Assembly: GCF_013373865.1 (NCBI RefSeq)
Contig: NC_050470.1
Span: forward strand, 4,696,373 to 4,760,372
DNA length: 64,000 nt
Direction of reading: 5' to 3'
DNA from: Monomorium pharaonis
Lineage: Eukaryota > Arthropoda > Insecta > Hymenoptera > Formicidae
In this document: piece after piece, positions 1 through 12,669 of the stretch
How positions within the stretch are numbered: the first letter of the stretch is position 1
How the letters are laid out: each line of letters opens with the position of its first letter
Notes under the pieces: model-generated
What the model was told of the DNA's origin: nothing
What the model saw: only the letters and a program-made list of their open reading frames with translations
Databases searched by the model: none
Made by a program: the position numbers and the translations under genes

Positions 1-2340
1 TACACGCCACAGAAAACTGCGCCATAAAAATGGCAGAATGTTCGAAATAGCAGCGAAAATCGAGCGCATAATCTATACGAAGATGCAAGAAAGCGATAGA
101 CAAGACGGATGAGAAGCAGTTTTGAAAGTACTATTCATTGAATTCGAGATCTGTCGAGATAAATCAGTAAAAAGTGAAAATTGATATTAATTTTCGATAT
201 TACATTTTCTTCCGACATATCAAATTAAATAAAAGCTTTTTACATAAAATAGAGATTAAAATAGATAAATTTATAAGGAAGATATCAACATCTTATGCAG
301 AGAAGAGATTATTTATAAATGTAATGTTTAATGAGCCTTAAATCGAAAATGAATTGAAACAGATTATTAATAAAATATCAAAGCGATGAAGATCATCTTC
401 ATTGGAAGGTATAAAGCGAAAATACTGTCGCTAAGCGTATTATCGTGCTTAGCTCAAAAATTACGCGGAAGAGATGCAAGAATCCAATTGAAGGAGTCAT
501 GTCGTTGCAAACTGAATATGATAAGAGAGAGAAAGAGGGGGGAGGGATAGAGAGAAATAAAGGCAGAAGGGATGGACGATTCTTAACAAAAGTGAGAACG
601 AGAAATCTTTTAAGAGACGCTTTAAGGACGCATTAAAAATGGCAGGCGGCGACGAAGCCCGAGGTGCAGCCTACAGTTTACTGTAATATAAATTAGACTT
701 GCTGTTCCAGCATAATCTGATATATTAACGAGTCAAACCTTGGCTGTACGCTTCTCCGTTCTCGCCCTCCGCCTCCACCCATTTCGAATCAAGACGACGA
801 GAAAGGAAGAAGATCCACCGGCCATAATGAAAGCGAGAGAGGGATGCGTGTGTAAGAGAAGAGCGATGAAGAAAGAAGAAAGGGCGAAGGGGCATATCCG
901 CGGGACGTATCGTCGATTTTTACTTGCTTAGTATCTGGCTTATAGTCTCGCAGTTTTTACGGTCTGCCGATCTTGCCGAGCTTAACGCCGTAATTGAAAT
1001 TGTGGCCTTGCTTATCGGCCTGTCGTAACGCTGAGAAATGGATCTTTATTAGGGAGCCGCGCAGAAGTGGCGATCGCGAGCAAGAGAGGCGAGAAGAAGT
1101 GGGTGGGAAGAACGGGGGGGATTAGTGCCGAGGGGCGCCGCGGAACGACCAGGGGCAAGATACGGTTCAGGGATTAAGATAAAAGGGGTAGCGTTTCTCA
1201 GCAGAAACAAAATGATATTGGCCCCTTTCCCGGGTATCGTGGGCTTAAATACTCGAAGGCGCGAATGCGAATACGCGCCTTTATTACGCATTCTCTTTCC
1301 CTTTGTATTTCTCTATTCTTTTTCGAGATTCACTTTGAATCCTGGCTTTCTGCCCGAGCTTGTTTAGTTACCCTATCGCTATGCCCACAAAAGTACAGTG
1401 ACAACGCGGCATTCAGGCAAAGCGTGAATAACTTTTAGAATTTCAACACTTATAAATTGTGATAAGTGAGCGACGGGATTACACAGTCTGCGCGTTTAGT
1501 GCGTTCCACATCTTCTTGTTGTCGTCCTAAGATATGCGAAACACATTTTGCGGTTTCTTCATCGTAAATGTTCTAAGATAAAGTTGTGCGAAAGAGATAA
1601 GAAGGATATCGTAGAAATTATTCTAAATAGATAATATGTGCGTCTACTTTTCATTACCTTTCCTTTTAAAAGTTTGATATCTTTTACAATTCTTATTCTT
1701 ATTCTATTTGAGAAATTACTATTTATAAAATTCAGTATTGAAATCCAACATAATTACTTAAAATTGAATTTCAAAGTAAATTTATGAAATAATTTATAAT
1801 ATTAATGCAAAATCAGTTATTATTGCCTATTTATATTAATTTATACTTTATATTATAGGAATACAAATCATTCCTTATATAGAAGAATTTCTAATTACGA
1901 TTATTTAGACATAAACTCAATTAGAAAATCATAGTCCTGCCTTTAGTCATAATGTGATATCTCACTTTAATTTATCGTAAGTTATTCAATAAACAGCATA
2001 CAGAAACTCGTCAACTTTCGTTACAACCATTTGTATTTCCATGTAACGTCGGCGCGAGTAAAAAAAATATTTAGAAGAGAGGAAACAATTCCAATAAAAT
2101 TGGAGAAGCGACAGTCGCGCACGTCGTGCGTTGCGTCGTGCGCGCGCGATTAAAATAATTGGAAATCTATTGCAAAAAAATATATCGCCAGTCGTGAAAC
2201 AATTGATCCTTCCGTGTCGATTCTTTTTCGAGTAATGCAGGACATCGAGCCGCGTTTGAATGATTTATTTGCAAGCGTCGGCTTTTTCGAGTGCACGCTG
2301 TTGGTGGACTTGATTGAATTAACGTGCGCGCCAAATGGCG
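1..2340. other. noncoding stretch, no gene recognised
   Basis: No coding region is recognised. The stretch holds a 25-base polypurine tract at 523-547 and a moderately GC-rich, CpG-containing patch at about 640-1370. A perfect 8-bp inverted repeat (AAGGCGCG/CGCGCCTT) spans 1256-1281. An AT-rich stretch from 1400 to 2040 follows, then a CG-alternating patch near 2110-2150. Short frames on both strands (60-90 codons) overlap each other and have no recognisable domain, so they look like chance. Confidence 0.5.
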
Positions 2341-2356
2341 CTCGCGTGTTTCGCGA

Positions 2357-2438
2357 ATATATATATATATGTATATATGTGTGTAATATGAACACACACA
2401 TACACACATACACACACATACATACACACATATATATA
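2357..2438. repeat. compound (AT)n/(AC)n microsatellite
   Basis: An (AT)n block with GT interruptions at 2357-2384 is followed by an ACACAT-type block. Bases 2392-2438 alternate purine and pyrimidine without a break (47 bases), the composition that favours Z-DNA or slippage. Frames through it encode only Cys/Val/Tyr or His/Thr/Tyr low-complexity peptide. Confidence 0.9.
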
Positions 2439-4779
2439 AGTATTTATGATATGCTTGAATACACGCACTGACGACATTATCGGCGACCCGCGAATAAACT
2501 ATGCGCCTGATGCTAACTGCAATCCAATTGGCAATCCACTGTAACTTGTTTCCCTATCAGTTGCAATTCGAATATATAAACTCGTTGTGGATAACGTGCC
2601 GCACGAACTCGTTCGCAATACCGCCACGTTGGTGTTGTTAAATCGCGTCAGCGTCATTAGAGCAGGTACTATGTTGAATTACCCTCGTACATCCCCGATT
2701 TTGCAAATTTACGATCCAGACATCAGAAAAGAGACGTAAGCGGATTGCGCGGAGAATTGAGTGATTTTGGAACAAGGTGCTTTTGTATGTTCTGCGACGA
2801 TAATGTACTTTGCAAATTAATAATAATTTTACGAATAATATATATTTGTTTTTAATTAATTTTAACTAATTAAAAACAAATCAGATTTAAGGCAAATAAA
2901 AAAATATATAGTCGTAGTTTTAATTACAAAATAGTTCAATATGTTTTAACTATGAAATAAAATCTAGACGTTTTATTGGTATTTATTTTCGTAACAAACA
3001 CAATATACGTATCATGTTATGTATCTTGATTGTGTATGTAAAAATTATTCAAAATATTGTGAATTGAATCGAATCAAATATTATCTAATTTGATCAAACT
3101 GATTTTAAAAATGTCAATAACTATATTGAAATATTTACACGCAGCATTTACACTACTATTTATACAATCCTATATTACTTTCAACTTGTTTTACATGATC
3201 GTTCCTGAAATAATCTACGTTGACTATAAACAGTAAATTGGTTGGAATCGAGTATCACGAGAAAAACTATGACTCTTAGCAGTGTGACGATGCGGGTTCT
3301 GAAGCAGGTTTAACACACGCGAGTTCAACTCGCGGTCGCGATATTGGCGAGTCTTGATCGAGTAGATAAAATCGTCCAGAATGATGTTCTCTATAACCAC
3401 TTTTCATTATGCCGAGACTAATAAATAGTCGAGTGTACGATGTTGCAAATTGTTGTTCGCAAAAATGCGCCACTCACGTTTAAATTAAAAAATGGGTTAC
3501 AATAGGCTATATAATTATACACCATAATAAATCGATCACAATAATATACCAGACATATATATTTATGAATTTAACAACACTTTTTCAAATGTATGTACAA
3601 TGCAACTCGTAAAATTATTTTAGATGTTACGAGAGTGTTTTATAGTAGGCATTATTTTGTTATTACGTGTTATAATGACGCAGAAAATAATCGTAATACT
3701 CCGCTTATATGTGTACGTATTATTTGTACTCATATATGTTATATAAGTAAAACAGATAATAAAATATTAAATTGTTTTAATTGGAAATATTTTTCAATGG
3801 GCGTATGTATAAGATTTATAAAATAATTATTTATAAAATAAAATTTTTATAAAATCTAAGCTCTGGCATAGAAATTTTGAATTTATTTTACTATTTTGTT
3901 TTTATATATTCTAAGGGAGAAAAGGCGGAATAAGCTCAACAAAAATCTTAATATACAAATAATTATAAATCACAATCTTACTTTTCTTTGTTGTTTTTAA
4001 TAATGTTAATTCTTTTCGCGAAGGAATTTTGGTGAGAAAGCAATTCACGTGTATATACATAAGTCAAATTATTCTTCGACTATTTATATCTGTTTCAAAA
4101 ATGCGACGATAAGTCATAAACCAAATATTTACTTTTGATTAGTGTTGTATTTCTCATCATCTCTGCAAGTAAGCATGTGCAAGATAAGCTGTTCAAGGAA
4201 TATACGCTTTGTCAATTTAAGAGATACATATATTATTTGTGTATGAGTAGAAAAGAGTAAAATGAGAATGAAGTTTCCTAATATACACAAGCTAGAAAAT
4301 AAAAGAAAATAAGAAAACACCAATGAGAAAAAAAAAAGATTTTGCCAAGATTTTCAATTTTTATCAAACCGATTTAACCTCTTAATAAGTGGATATGTCT
4401 ATGCTAACTAAATAATGATTTATTAATTTTGAATTGTTTATCTTAGAACTGGGATTTCGCAAATAATTAAAGAGGATTTATTTCAGTCTTTGTTCGTGAC
4501 GTGACTAAAATTCCCTCCGTTGAAACATAGATAGAGATACTTTATCTTCATTCATAATATGCAGCGAGGTTATTAAAATACGTTAATTATGCTCGGGATA
4601 ACGTTGCTTTAGTCTCATTTGCAAAATTTAATGTTGCTTTTGAAATAAAAAGAAATTATTTTCTTTAAAATTGATTGCAATTGTTTTGTGTATTCCTAGA
4701 AAATTAATGTTAATGTGACGCAATTTTCGTAGGGAAACACATGGCTTCTGACCAATTGCAGTTTCCGTTGACAGTTAAG
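2439..4779. other. AT-rich noncoding stretch
   Basis: Mostly AT-rich with no recognised gene. It contains the 2844-2881 hairpin (listed separately) and a short CpG-bearing patch at 3280-3480. That patch has a CGCGAG/CTCGCG inverted repeat around 3318-3335 that superficially resembles a tRNA T-arm but has no A-box partner. The rest, including frames at 3593-3826 and 4129-4323, shows nothing. Confidence 0.5.
2844..2881. repeat. perfect 15-bp inverted repeat (hairpin)
   Basis: Arms at 2844-2858 and 2867-2881 are exact reverse complements (arm begins ATTTGTTTTTAATTA), with an 8-base loop. It lies in AT-rich DNA. It could be a cruciform-forming site, the remnant of a foldback element or a chance AT palindrome. 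No transcript feature is visible. Confidence 0.8.
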
Positions 4780-5200
4780 AATACGTTATTGTCCCGTGTA
4801 ATATATACCCGTGTAAACGTGTATTTCCAACAAGAAAATTTGCACGACGAATCGCGGACTGTCTGTGCGGGAAGACTTAATGGCTCTGTTAATGTGTACC
4901 TCTGGCAATTAGTATAAAATTGCTCGCAATTTATAATTTAATTACAGCCACTCCCACCACCAAAAGCATTTATTCACGTTCGCGGATTTGAGTTTGCAAC
5001 TGGATATTCCCGTCGTGAATGCCAGCCGTCGTTCCAGCGCGTCCAATGGAAACAGATTACGTTAATTATCGTCCGCCATATATATTCCCGCTTAACTCCC
5101 TTTGTTTTTGTAACTGAAATTATGCTGCCGGTGTACTATTTATCTCGAGAGATCGACCGAACCAACGTCGCTTACTTGGTTATATTTCGAAAGGTGCTAC
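4780..5200. promoter_or_regulatory. candidate regulatory patch with TAAT-core sites
   Basis: A mixed-composition patch breaks the AT-rich background. It is rich in TTAATTA, TAATTTAATTAC and GTTAATTAT words, which carry homeodomain-type ATTA cores, interspersed with CpG-bearing unique sequence. There is no long frame. The word content resembles insect developmental enhancers, but this is inference only. Cross-species conservation would be the deciding evidence. Confidence 0.2.
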
Positions 5201-8200
5201 ATATCCAAGATTAAGCTAACAATAATATTGTATTAAAAGTAAAGTAATACAAAAATTCAGCCTGAAAAATTCTACGAGATTGACTCGTAAATATTATATA
5301 TTAAAAAATTGAATATATAAAGTACGTTGCTTTTTCATAGAAAAGCAATGTGCGCATTAACGCCTACACTCGTTCATGCAAAATACAAACAGGTTTCTTC
5401 ATCGCGAAACGTGTCTAAAACTTGTACTGCTCTCCTCTCGGTCTTCCCTCGCAGGATAACGTACTGCTGAACCAGTTCAAGAAAAGAATGTTAACGCTAG
5501 GGAGGGCGGGAGGGGAGGGCGTTAGACGGGCCGTAGTAATTTCTTAACGGTTTCAGAAATTATGCGCCTTAATTATGCGGCGCTTGGAGGAACGAAAGAG
5601 GCGCGAGACGAGGAGGAGAGCTATGCGTTTTAGAGACCCCACGGAATGGCTAATTGCCGCGCTCTGCCAGTTTGATTGCAATTCTTTGCGAACCATCGAA
5701 GGAAGAGAATGCGGAGCGAGAAGAAGACCCAGAGGGAGAGAATATTAAGGCGGAAAAGTTATTCGCTGCTTAGGAATAATTGTTAGAAATAATTTTTCAC
5801 TATCAAGGCAATGCGAGATAATTGTAGGGCAAAACGGGGGGGAGTTGTAAGATGCCAATGTATGCGCACGTGTATGTGTGTTTATACATGTGTGTGTGCA
5901 GGACGGTAATGGATAGTTGCTCGTTATCCGTGTGCACTGCTAGGGCAACTGTTCGAAATTATAACCTCCGCGAATGTTTTATGATGCCGCCGAGTATTGT
6001 GTACGAAACCCCGTTTTCATTTTTCTCAGCAACTCGCGCATCTCCATTTTTCCGGACCGCAGTACGGAGCCGCTGGGAATTTATGCTTTACTTAAGCTCG
6101 GCGCTCGCGTGACGTTTTCGGAAATTTCGGGACGCCAGTTTAATTAATTTATTACCGCGTGTGGCGACTTCCGACCAAAAGTTGCTTTCAGTGACCTAAT
6201 TTCAAGGATCACTCGCATACGTGATTAGCCAGTGAGCTCTAATCAATGTTCGATGTTTTTTTAAGGGAAAACTCTCAGTTTTCATTAAATCTTTTTACGA
6301 TCAAAAGAATATGAGTTTTTAAAATTACAAAAGAATACATGGAGTGCTTTGAAGCATATGTTTGCGTTAAGTTCCACAGAATTTTCTGAATCTTATTATT
6401 TTCTCGACAAAAGCTTGATTAATTGGTCTATTTTTCCGCAAAAATTTTCATGGCTATTAATCCCCAAAATTCAGTGAAAGCAATGTTCATGCAAAAAAGA
6501 AAAATTTTTTTAAATGTTTAGCTATTCCTAATTTTTGATGTTTTAATTTATAAAAATTCTGCATCTCTAACGTATTACGTAATCTTGTAATTGTGTCACA
6601 TTTTTTCAAAAAGAAACCGAAAATATAGCCAAGAACTGTCCTAAAATTTTCAAAAATCTACAATAGTTCATAAGAGATTCATAAAAATGTAATTTGAAAT
6701 ATTCACAGTTTCTTTTCGAAATATTCACATTTATTTATTAATGTTAAAAATTCAACGAAAGACATTTGATCGGCATTCATGAAAATCGCGCGATCTCTTT
6801 TTTTCGGATGCAACGAGGATACACTCCACTGCGCACAATGACAACTTACAGTGGATAGCACATTAAAATGTTTGTTTTTCCTTAGGCGACATTAATTCAC
6901 CGGTTCGTGCTCCAGTCCCTAGAAACGCTTCGCCCGTAAATAACACTTTCTGCGCAAGTGTCACATAACGTCTTCTCACTACACGGACTTCGTTTCAGGC
7001 GCATTTTTGCGGCGACCTACGACAACGCATCGTCATATCTCTGACACCGACGCCAGATTCGTGGCACTAGTTAATAAACTAAAAGCAAGAGGAATAGTAA
7101 GAATGAAAGAGAAATAGAATGACAAGAACGAATAGAAAATTAGTATTAAAGTGAGACTCGGCCAACTTTCAGGCCGCTCCTAAACTTGGATATTCATTTT
7201 CTGAAATACAATCCAATGTCCACGTTGTCATTCCATTCGACAAACTCGACTACTTCTGAGTAGAGAGAAAGAGAGGGACATAAAGAGATACAAACACTTG
7301 CTGTACCCATAGTTGAAATCATTCCGTGGTTAGACTTTGAGTAAATTATCTATCTGCGATTAGTGTATCGACAAATCCTCAATATACTCACCGTTTTCTT
7401 CCTCTACAGACGCATTTTTTCTTCCTTGCTCCTTCGAACACACACATATCTTCTTTTTCTCTTTTCTTCTTCTTCCTTTTGGTTGTACATCTTCGTAAAA
7501 CGACTGAAACAAACACAACAAGGTCAGAATTTCGTGTTTGAATTGTTTCCGAGTAGAAAATTCAATGAAACAGAATTTGCTTTCTAATCTTATGATTATT
7601 GAAAATATAGATGCGCAAATTATGATTTCCAGTGAATTTTTTTGATGTTGATTCATCCAATAGCTCTTATTACTTTATATTATATGTACAAATACATATA
7701 TATTCACGAAAACGTTACGGAATAGTAACGAACCAACATATTATTATAAATCTCGTATTTTGATAATTAATCTTGTCATTTAGCTAGTTATAATATTGAT
7801 CAAATAGATTTAATAGTACAATATGAAGTTTAGCGAAATTATAATATGAAATGTATAGCATGCGTATATATAAATAATATCTATTATCTTGATGAGAGAG
7901 AAAGATTGTTAATTCCGATTAAAATGAAATTGACTCAATGTAATATGAAATGACATTTACCATAAATTACGTGAATACGTGATGTGTGTAACAACAAAAT
8001 TTCAATTATAAAGCATAGAAGATTTTGCGTTGGTCTCCCCTCTCCCCTCCGAATGTTCAACAAAACATCATTCTATTCCATATAATATTTCATGCGACGA
8101 TCATAGCACCGATTTAATATTGCACATGGAGCCATAATCTCTCAACTAATTCACTAGAAACCACAGGGAAGCACTGAATTGATAATATCTATAATATACA

Positions 8201-8234
8201 TTCGGAAATAACCCCTGCCATCGACGCCGTTTCT

Positions 8235-8235
<1 letters not shown>
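5201..8235. other. noncoding stretch, no gene recognised
   Basis: An AT-rich segment is followed by a CpG-bearing purine-rich patch at about 5440-6120. That patch includes a G7 run near 5836 and alternating purine-pyrimidine tracts at 5858-5881 and 5883-5900. The remainder (6240-6780, 7270-8200) is AT-rich with a pyrimidine-rich TTCTTC block near 7440-7480. Overlapping short frames at 7360-7656 on both strands have no recognisable domain. Confidence 0.45.
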
Positions 8236-8299
<64 letters not shown>

Positions 8300-8320
8300 C
8301 CTCCCTCCCCTCCCTTCCTC
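8236..8320. repeat. (CT)n microsatellite with (CCCT)n tail
   Basis: About 58 bases of pure CT dinucleotide run into CCCT units and then a C/T-rich tail. It marks the left edge of the CpG-rich patch that follows. Confidence 0.95.
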
Positions 8321-8770
8321 TGCTCTACACCCTGCAGGGGGAACTTCGGCAATAATTCAACGCGCTTTTTGCGCGCGTCGCGAATATAGATCGCGGCCTC
8401 CACATGCGCACGTGCGAATCGATCGCGCGTCGCGCATCGTCGCTTTTTGCGGTCGCACCGAGCGATGTTCGCGGCGGAGACAAATGAACTCGGGTCATGA
8501 TCATTTTTCCAACTTCGTCTCGTGACTTCTTGTCGAGCGGTTGGGCGAGTGAATCAGCCGGAAAAAAAATACCGGAGTTCTCGGCTAGTCGCACTTAGGA
8601 ATATCCGATTGGCGCATAGCGTCGCGACGCCGTTTCGCGAACTTTTTGCCTATAACTCAGAGCTTTTTGCTCTTTGCGTTCGTCTCGCGCCGAACACGAA
8701 GTTCGTATTCACGCATATCGTTTGTTGCGGTAAATGTTGCGTGTCCCCTGCACGATTTGATATGAGATTT
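8321..8770. other. CpG-rich patch, no gene recognised
   Basis: The patch is CpG-dense with many GCGCG, TCGCG and CGCGA words, and both strands are open for about 90 codons (8325-8594 minus, 8522-8809 plus). Neither translation shows a domain, and two opposing open frames are expected when stop codons are depleted by GC content. It could hold a promoter or an unrecognised exon. No TATA/initiator pair or splice pair argues strongly for either. Confidence 0.35.
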
Positions 8771-9995
8771 TTGTTCCCTTTTCGCACTGTCTTTTTTATG
8801 CATCAATGATTGAACTCACATACATCGTGCATATGAAATAAAAATGTGAAAAATGCCAATGTTACATGAATCTTTTTATTAATAGATTTGTTCAATTAAG
8901 AATACCAAATCGATTACATTATGAATGAAACTATATTAAACAAAAATTGTTGTTAAAAAAGAATAATAATATTCGTAATGATACTGTCTCGTCATTCCTA
9001 CATAATTTACTTAGCCTAAATTCATTTCCATTTTATTGCAAAATTATCGTTCGAAAAATTCACTTTAATAAGATAAAATCAATTCAATCGTTCACATCTG
9101 TCATCCTTTTCTACGATCTTCGGTCAACGCACCTCTTCTCCCTTTACCATCATTCACTCTCACTGGTGCTCGCCGAGATTCTCTTGCCCTGCGGCTTTTC
9201 CCTCTCTATTCCTCTCTTTCTCACGTACATCATTCTACCTCGGTCCTTGCCCTTCTCCTTTGATCCTCCGTATCCGTCCTTCGCTCTCTTTCGCCGGGAC
9301 TCTCTGGGCAATCTCGCTCGATAGAGCTCGCGTTAATTTGCATAGCCACTTCGAGAGCCGCACGATCAACGGCCGCTATCGTATCGCTGTAACTGGCATA
9401 ATATTGCACCGGTATGAACTTATCGGCCAGGAAACGATACGACGTCGATATTTTTCTTCTGCTCCTCGCACGTTCGATCTTAAAGTCGCGTATCTTTAAG
9501 ACTCCGAGTGCCATTTTCGCACACTATCGCTACATTTTGTAGAATCCTTCTTGCTAGATTGTGAACGATGTGTTATATTAAAATTTTATAGATGTATAAA
9601 CATGTATCTGCAATGTACGAACACTTGTACCAAGAGTGTATGATCACGAAAATTGACAGCGATTGAATTTGTCAAATAAATCTTGCACATCTCTTTTAAA
9701 TACTGCCTTTAGCTCTCTGATGGTTTAAATCACATCTTTATTAATTCTTACCAGGATAGGATTCCCCTATAAAACTATTAATAAGTTCAATTTTTTTATT
9801 AGGAACTCTTTCACAGAGTAAGTTAAACAAAGTTGTCGCACCGCTACGTTCTTCCAGGGAAGCTGAAGTCAAATTATTTCCAAAAAGTAAAGTCTGATTC
9901 AACATTTCATTTTTCAATCACACTAATTCCCAGGGATCCCAAACCACCCAAAATCCAAAGCTCTTTCAATTACTCCCACAGATAAATTAGATCGC

Positions 9996-10057
9996 GACCG
10001 GTAGATTAAACCGGTCCGGCTCGAGCGCGACGGTTATGACTCGTAAAAATCGAGTCA
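9996..10057. repeat. two consecutive perfect 7-bp hairpins
   Basis: GACCGGT at 9996-10002 pairs with ACCGGTC at 10010-10016 across a 7-base loop. TGACTCG at 10037-10043 pairs with CGAGTCA at 10051-10057, also across a 7-base loop. Both lie in the same CpG-rich patch, 20 bases apart. Equal arm and loop sizes are notable, but such short stems can occur by chance. Confidence 0.6.
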
Positions 10058-11004
10058 CATCGATCAGTTGGCGTGCGTGCGGACGCCGGGCGAGTCGAGA
10101 GATATATAAACGAAATATCCCAGGTCGATGGCTCGAGCCTCATGTCACAACGAATGCCTTATCGATACCGTCCTGTCGAACGCTCATATGCGAGATATTC
10201 CGCATAGCAGTGTCTCGGTAATTGGATACACGATCGGACCGCGGTGGTTTTCGTGTCGAAACTCGATCCGATCCGCGAACGACGGATTCAGAGACGTCCC
10301 GCGCAGGGTGCACCTGCCTGTTTCGACAGACCACAACGCGAATGGCGATAGTGCAAAAGCGAATTTATACAATTTAATTTTCTTGTGAGAATTATTCTAA
10401 ATAAATTATTCAGACTAAAAAATAAGCAAGTCAACGGAGATTTCTCTGAAATCAATTATCTATTCGAATAACAAAACGTTACTTATTTTATTTATCAAAA
10501 TAAATCTCATTAATTGTGTAGTGTTTCAATTAAGTTCTACATAAGTTTTAACTATATAATGCCGTACTTCGAACAGTTTGAGAACAATTTTGTACATGTC
10601 TGCATCGAAATTTCGAGATTTCCACGTAACTACATTTGGATTGTACTAATTTCTCACGATACGTCTACCATGTCTGCGCATTCGGTAGATGATTAATCCA
10701 GTGTAGATTCGGCTTAATGTATTCCGGTACAGTTGGACGAAGCTCATGTCTTCGATTCACAGATTTCGACGGTGGAAACGACGTCGAAACGTTGCCGTCG
10801 TTTGCAGATCGCTCGGAGTCTCACTTGCACAGATGACACGATAAGTCTCTCGAAGTCATCAATACTTTTCACTGTGACCATTTGAATGAAATATCATCAC
10901 GAGCGGATGCGTTCTTCCTTGGACAGGAATGCAAACGTGCACTTGCACAGGCTGAGACAAAATTAATATCCCAACTCCTACAATGTCCACGAAATGCGAA
11001 ATTT

Positions 11005-11058
11005 AAAGAAACTATATATTATAGTTTCTTTCTTTATAGTTTCTTTCTTATATTATAG
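11005..11058. repeat. 12-bp inverted repeat with tandem TATAGTTTCTTTCTT copies
   Basis: AAAGAAACTATA at 11005-11016 and its exact reverse complement at 11020-11031 flank a 3-base loop. The right arm is then repeated as TATAGTTTCTTTCTT, and a third TATAGTTTCTATAG copy ends near 11056. This suggests local slippage or template-switch duplication. Confidence 0.7.
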
Positions 11059-12669
11059 TTTCTATAGAATCAGAGCGACAGTTAAAAAGAAGAGAATTTA
11101 GATGTTAATATATCAATAAAATGTGAATTTTATTAATTTTAAAAAGAAATTATAAGATTTATTTAACTTTTAATTAAAAAATGTACTTTTTCTATTAGAA
11201 TATATTTTTTCTTGTTTGAAATCAATTCAGAATGACAAATAAAAAGGATATAGATTTCAATACATCAGTAAAAATTTTCTGTTTGAGTAAAAATGAGTAT
11301 ACATGCAATACATACACTTGCTTCGCAAAAAAAAAAGAAAAAAATAGGTGTAAGAACGAAATTAACAATGTTATGAAGAAAAAGCGTTTAATACGCGTAT
11401 TTGCTCGAGATGCATTTCGAGATCGTCTCAGTCGACTAGATAACGAATTATATCGTCGATGCACGATAATAATCCACGTCGCCTATAATAAGCCGATCGC
11501 GAAGTAACTAGTAATGCGCGCCGATGATTCTAGCGGAATTACGCGCCACTGATTAGCGCGATACCATAATCCTCGTAAATATGATTACGAGGAAATGATT
11601 ATCCGCGTGCCGAGCCGGCCGTGCATACCAATCAATAGTTACGGATCTATAAATAGATTCTTCGGAAGTTCCGTAAAGCGGACGTGCAGCAACGCGGGAA
11701 TAATGAAATTGAGCAAATCGAGAAAAAACGTGCAATAATAGTGGCACCATAATATTTCGCAAGACAAATTGCACAATAATTAACATAAAAACCGGATATA
11801 TAACAAAATTTTACTAATTGAAAAAAAATTAATATTAAAATTTTTGATGAAATGTTGCACAGTATTTATGCAAATATCAATAGGTATATTTTTCGTTCCG
11901 TAATAGCTAATATCAAATGACATCGAAACATTGAAAAAATAAAAATTAAAAATTAGAGTGATCCCAGAAATGTGTTTCGACATTTCATGATATTGGACGA
12001 CATTTAATAATGACAAGCGCTATTCTATTTTTGCACAAGCTCGTTGATGCATTCGTAGTAATTTCCGGACCGCTTTAATTGCTCGCTGTTATTTTGCAAA
12101 CTCGTTAACTACCTACACCAATAACACATTAATTACAGAGCTCAACGTTTCTCTCTCATTTTAATGATCGGTGACATTTTTGATTCTTTCGAGATTTCCA
12201 CAGAGATTGTTTTTATTCAAATAGTACCAAATACAAAATTATCATGCTGCGATACACATCTGTGGAAACTCTTAAGGAATTAATTTGCTAAAATAAATTT
12301 GTTTTATTTATGCCCAAAAAAAAGAGAGGGCAGAGGAAAGAATTACATTATGTGTCGATATAGTGATAATTACGCATAAAAATGTGAATTAGATGCGGTA
12401 AAAAGTACAGAAAAATGATCATTATTTTAATAATTACATAAAGTTTTTTTCAATTTAAATAATTTCAGTAGCACCGTTTGAAAAACTTAATTTAAGTTGT
12501 TTCAAAGTAAAATGTACTTTTTTTGAAATAATCTGTAAAAGAGGAGTGTCAACTATCATTAAAAAATTAACAAAAATTTTGTTAATAAATTCGTATTATC
12601 TAACTTATGTCAATTTAATCTACTCAAAATAAAATTTTATATATTAAACTACTGGATAACTATCAATTA

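Larger units (their letters stand above)
8771..12666. other. noncoding stretch with small hairpins
   Basis: AT-rich segments alternate with patches. A pyrimidine-rich patch at 9100-9320 leads into unique CpG-bearing sequence with a perfect octamer ATTTGCAT at 9336-9343. A CpG-rich patch at 9960-10370 carries twin hairpins (listed separately). Further CpG-bearing patches lie at 10700-10970 and 11390-11720, the second with a perfect 8-bp inverted repeat at 11571-11592. The rest of 11720-12660 is AT-rich with nothing recognised. Confidence 0.45.

Noticed and set aside
3300..3350. Possible tRNA T-arm (CGCGAGTTCAACTCGCG)
   Set aside because: The T-arm register does not pair properly, and there is no A-box, anticodon arm or acceptor stem at the right distance.
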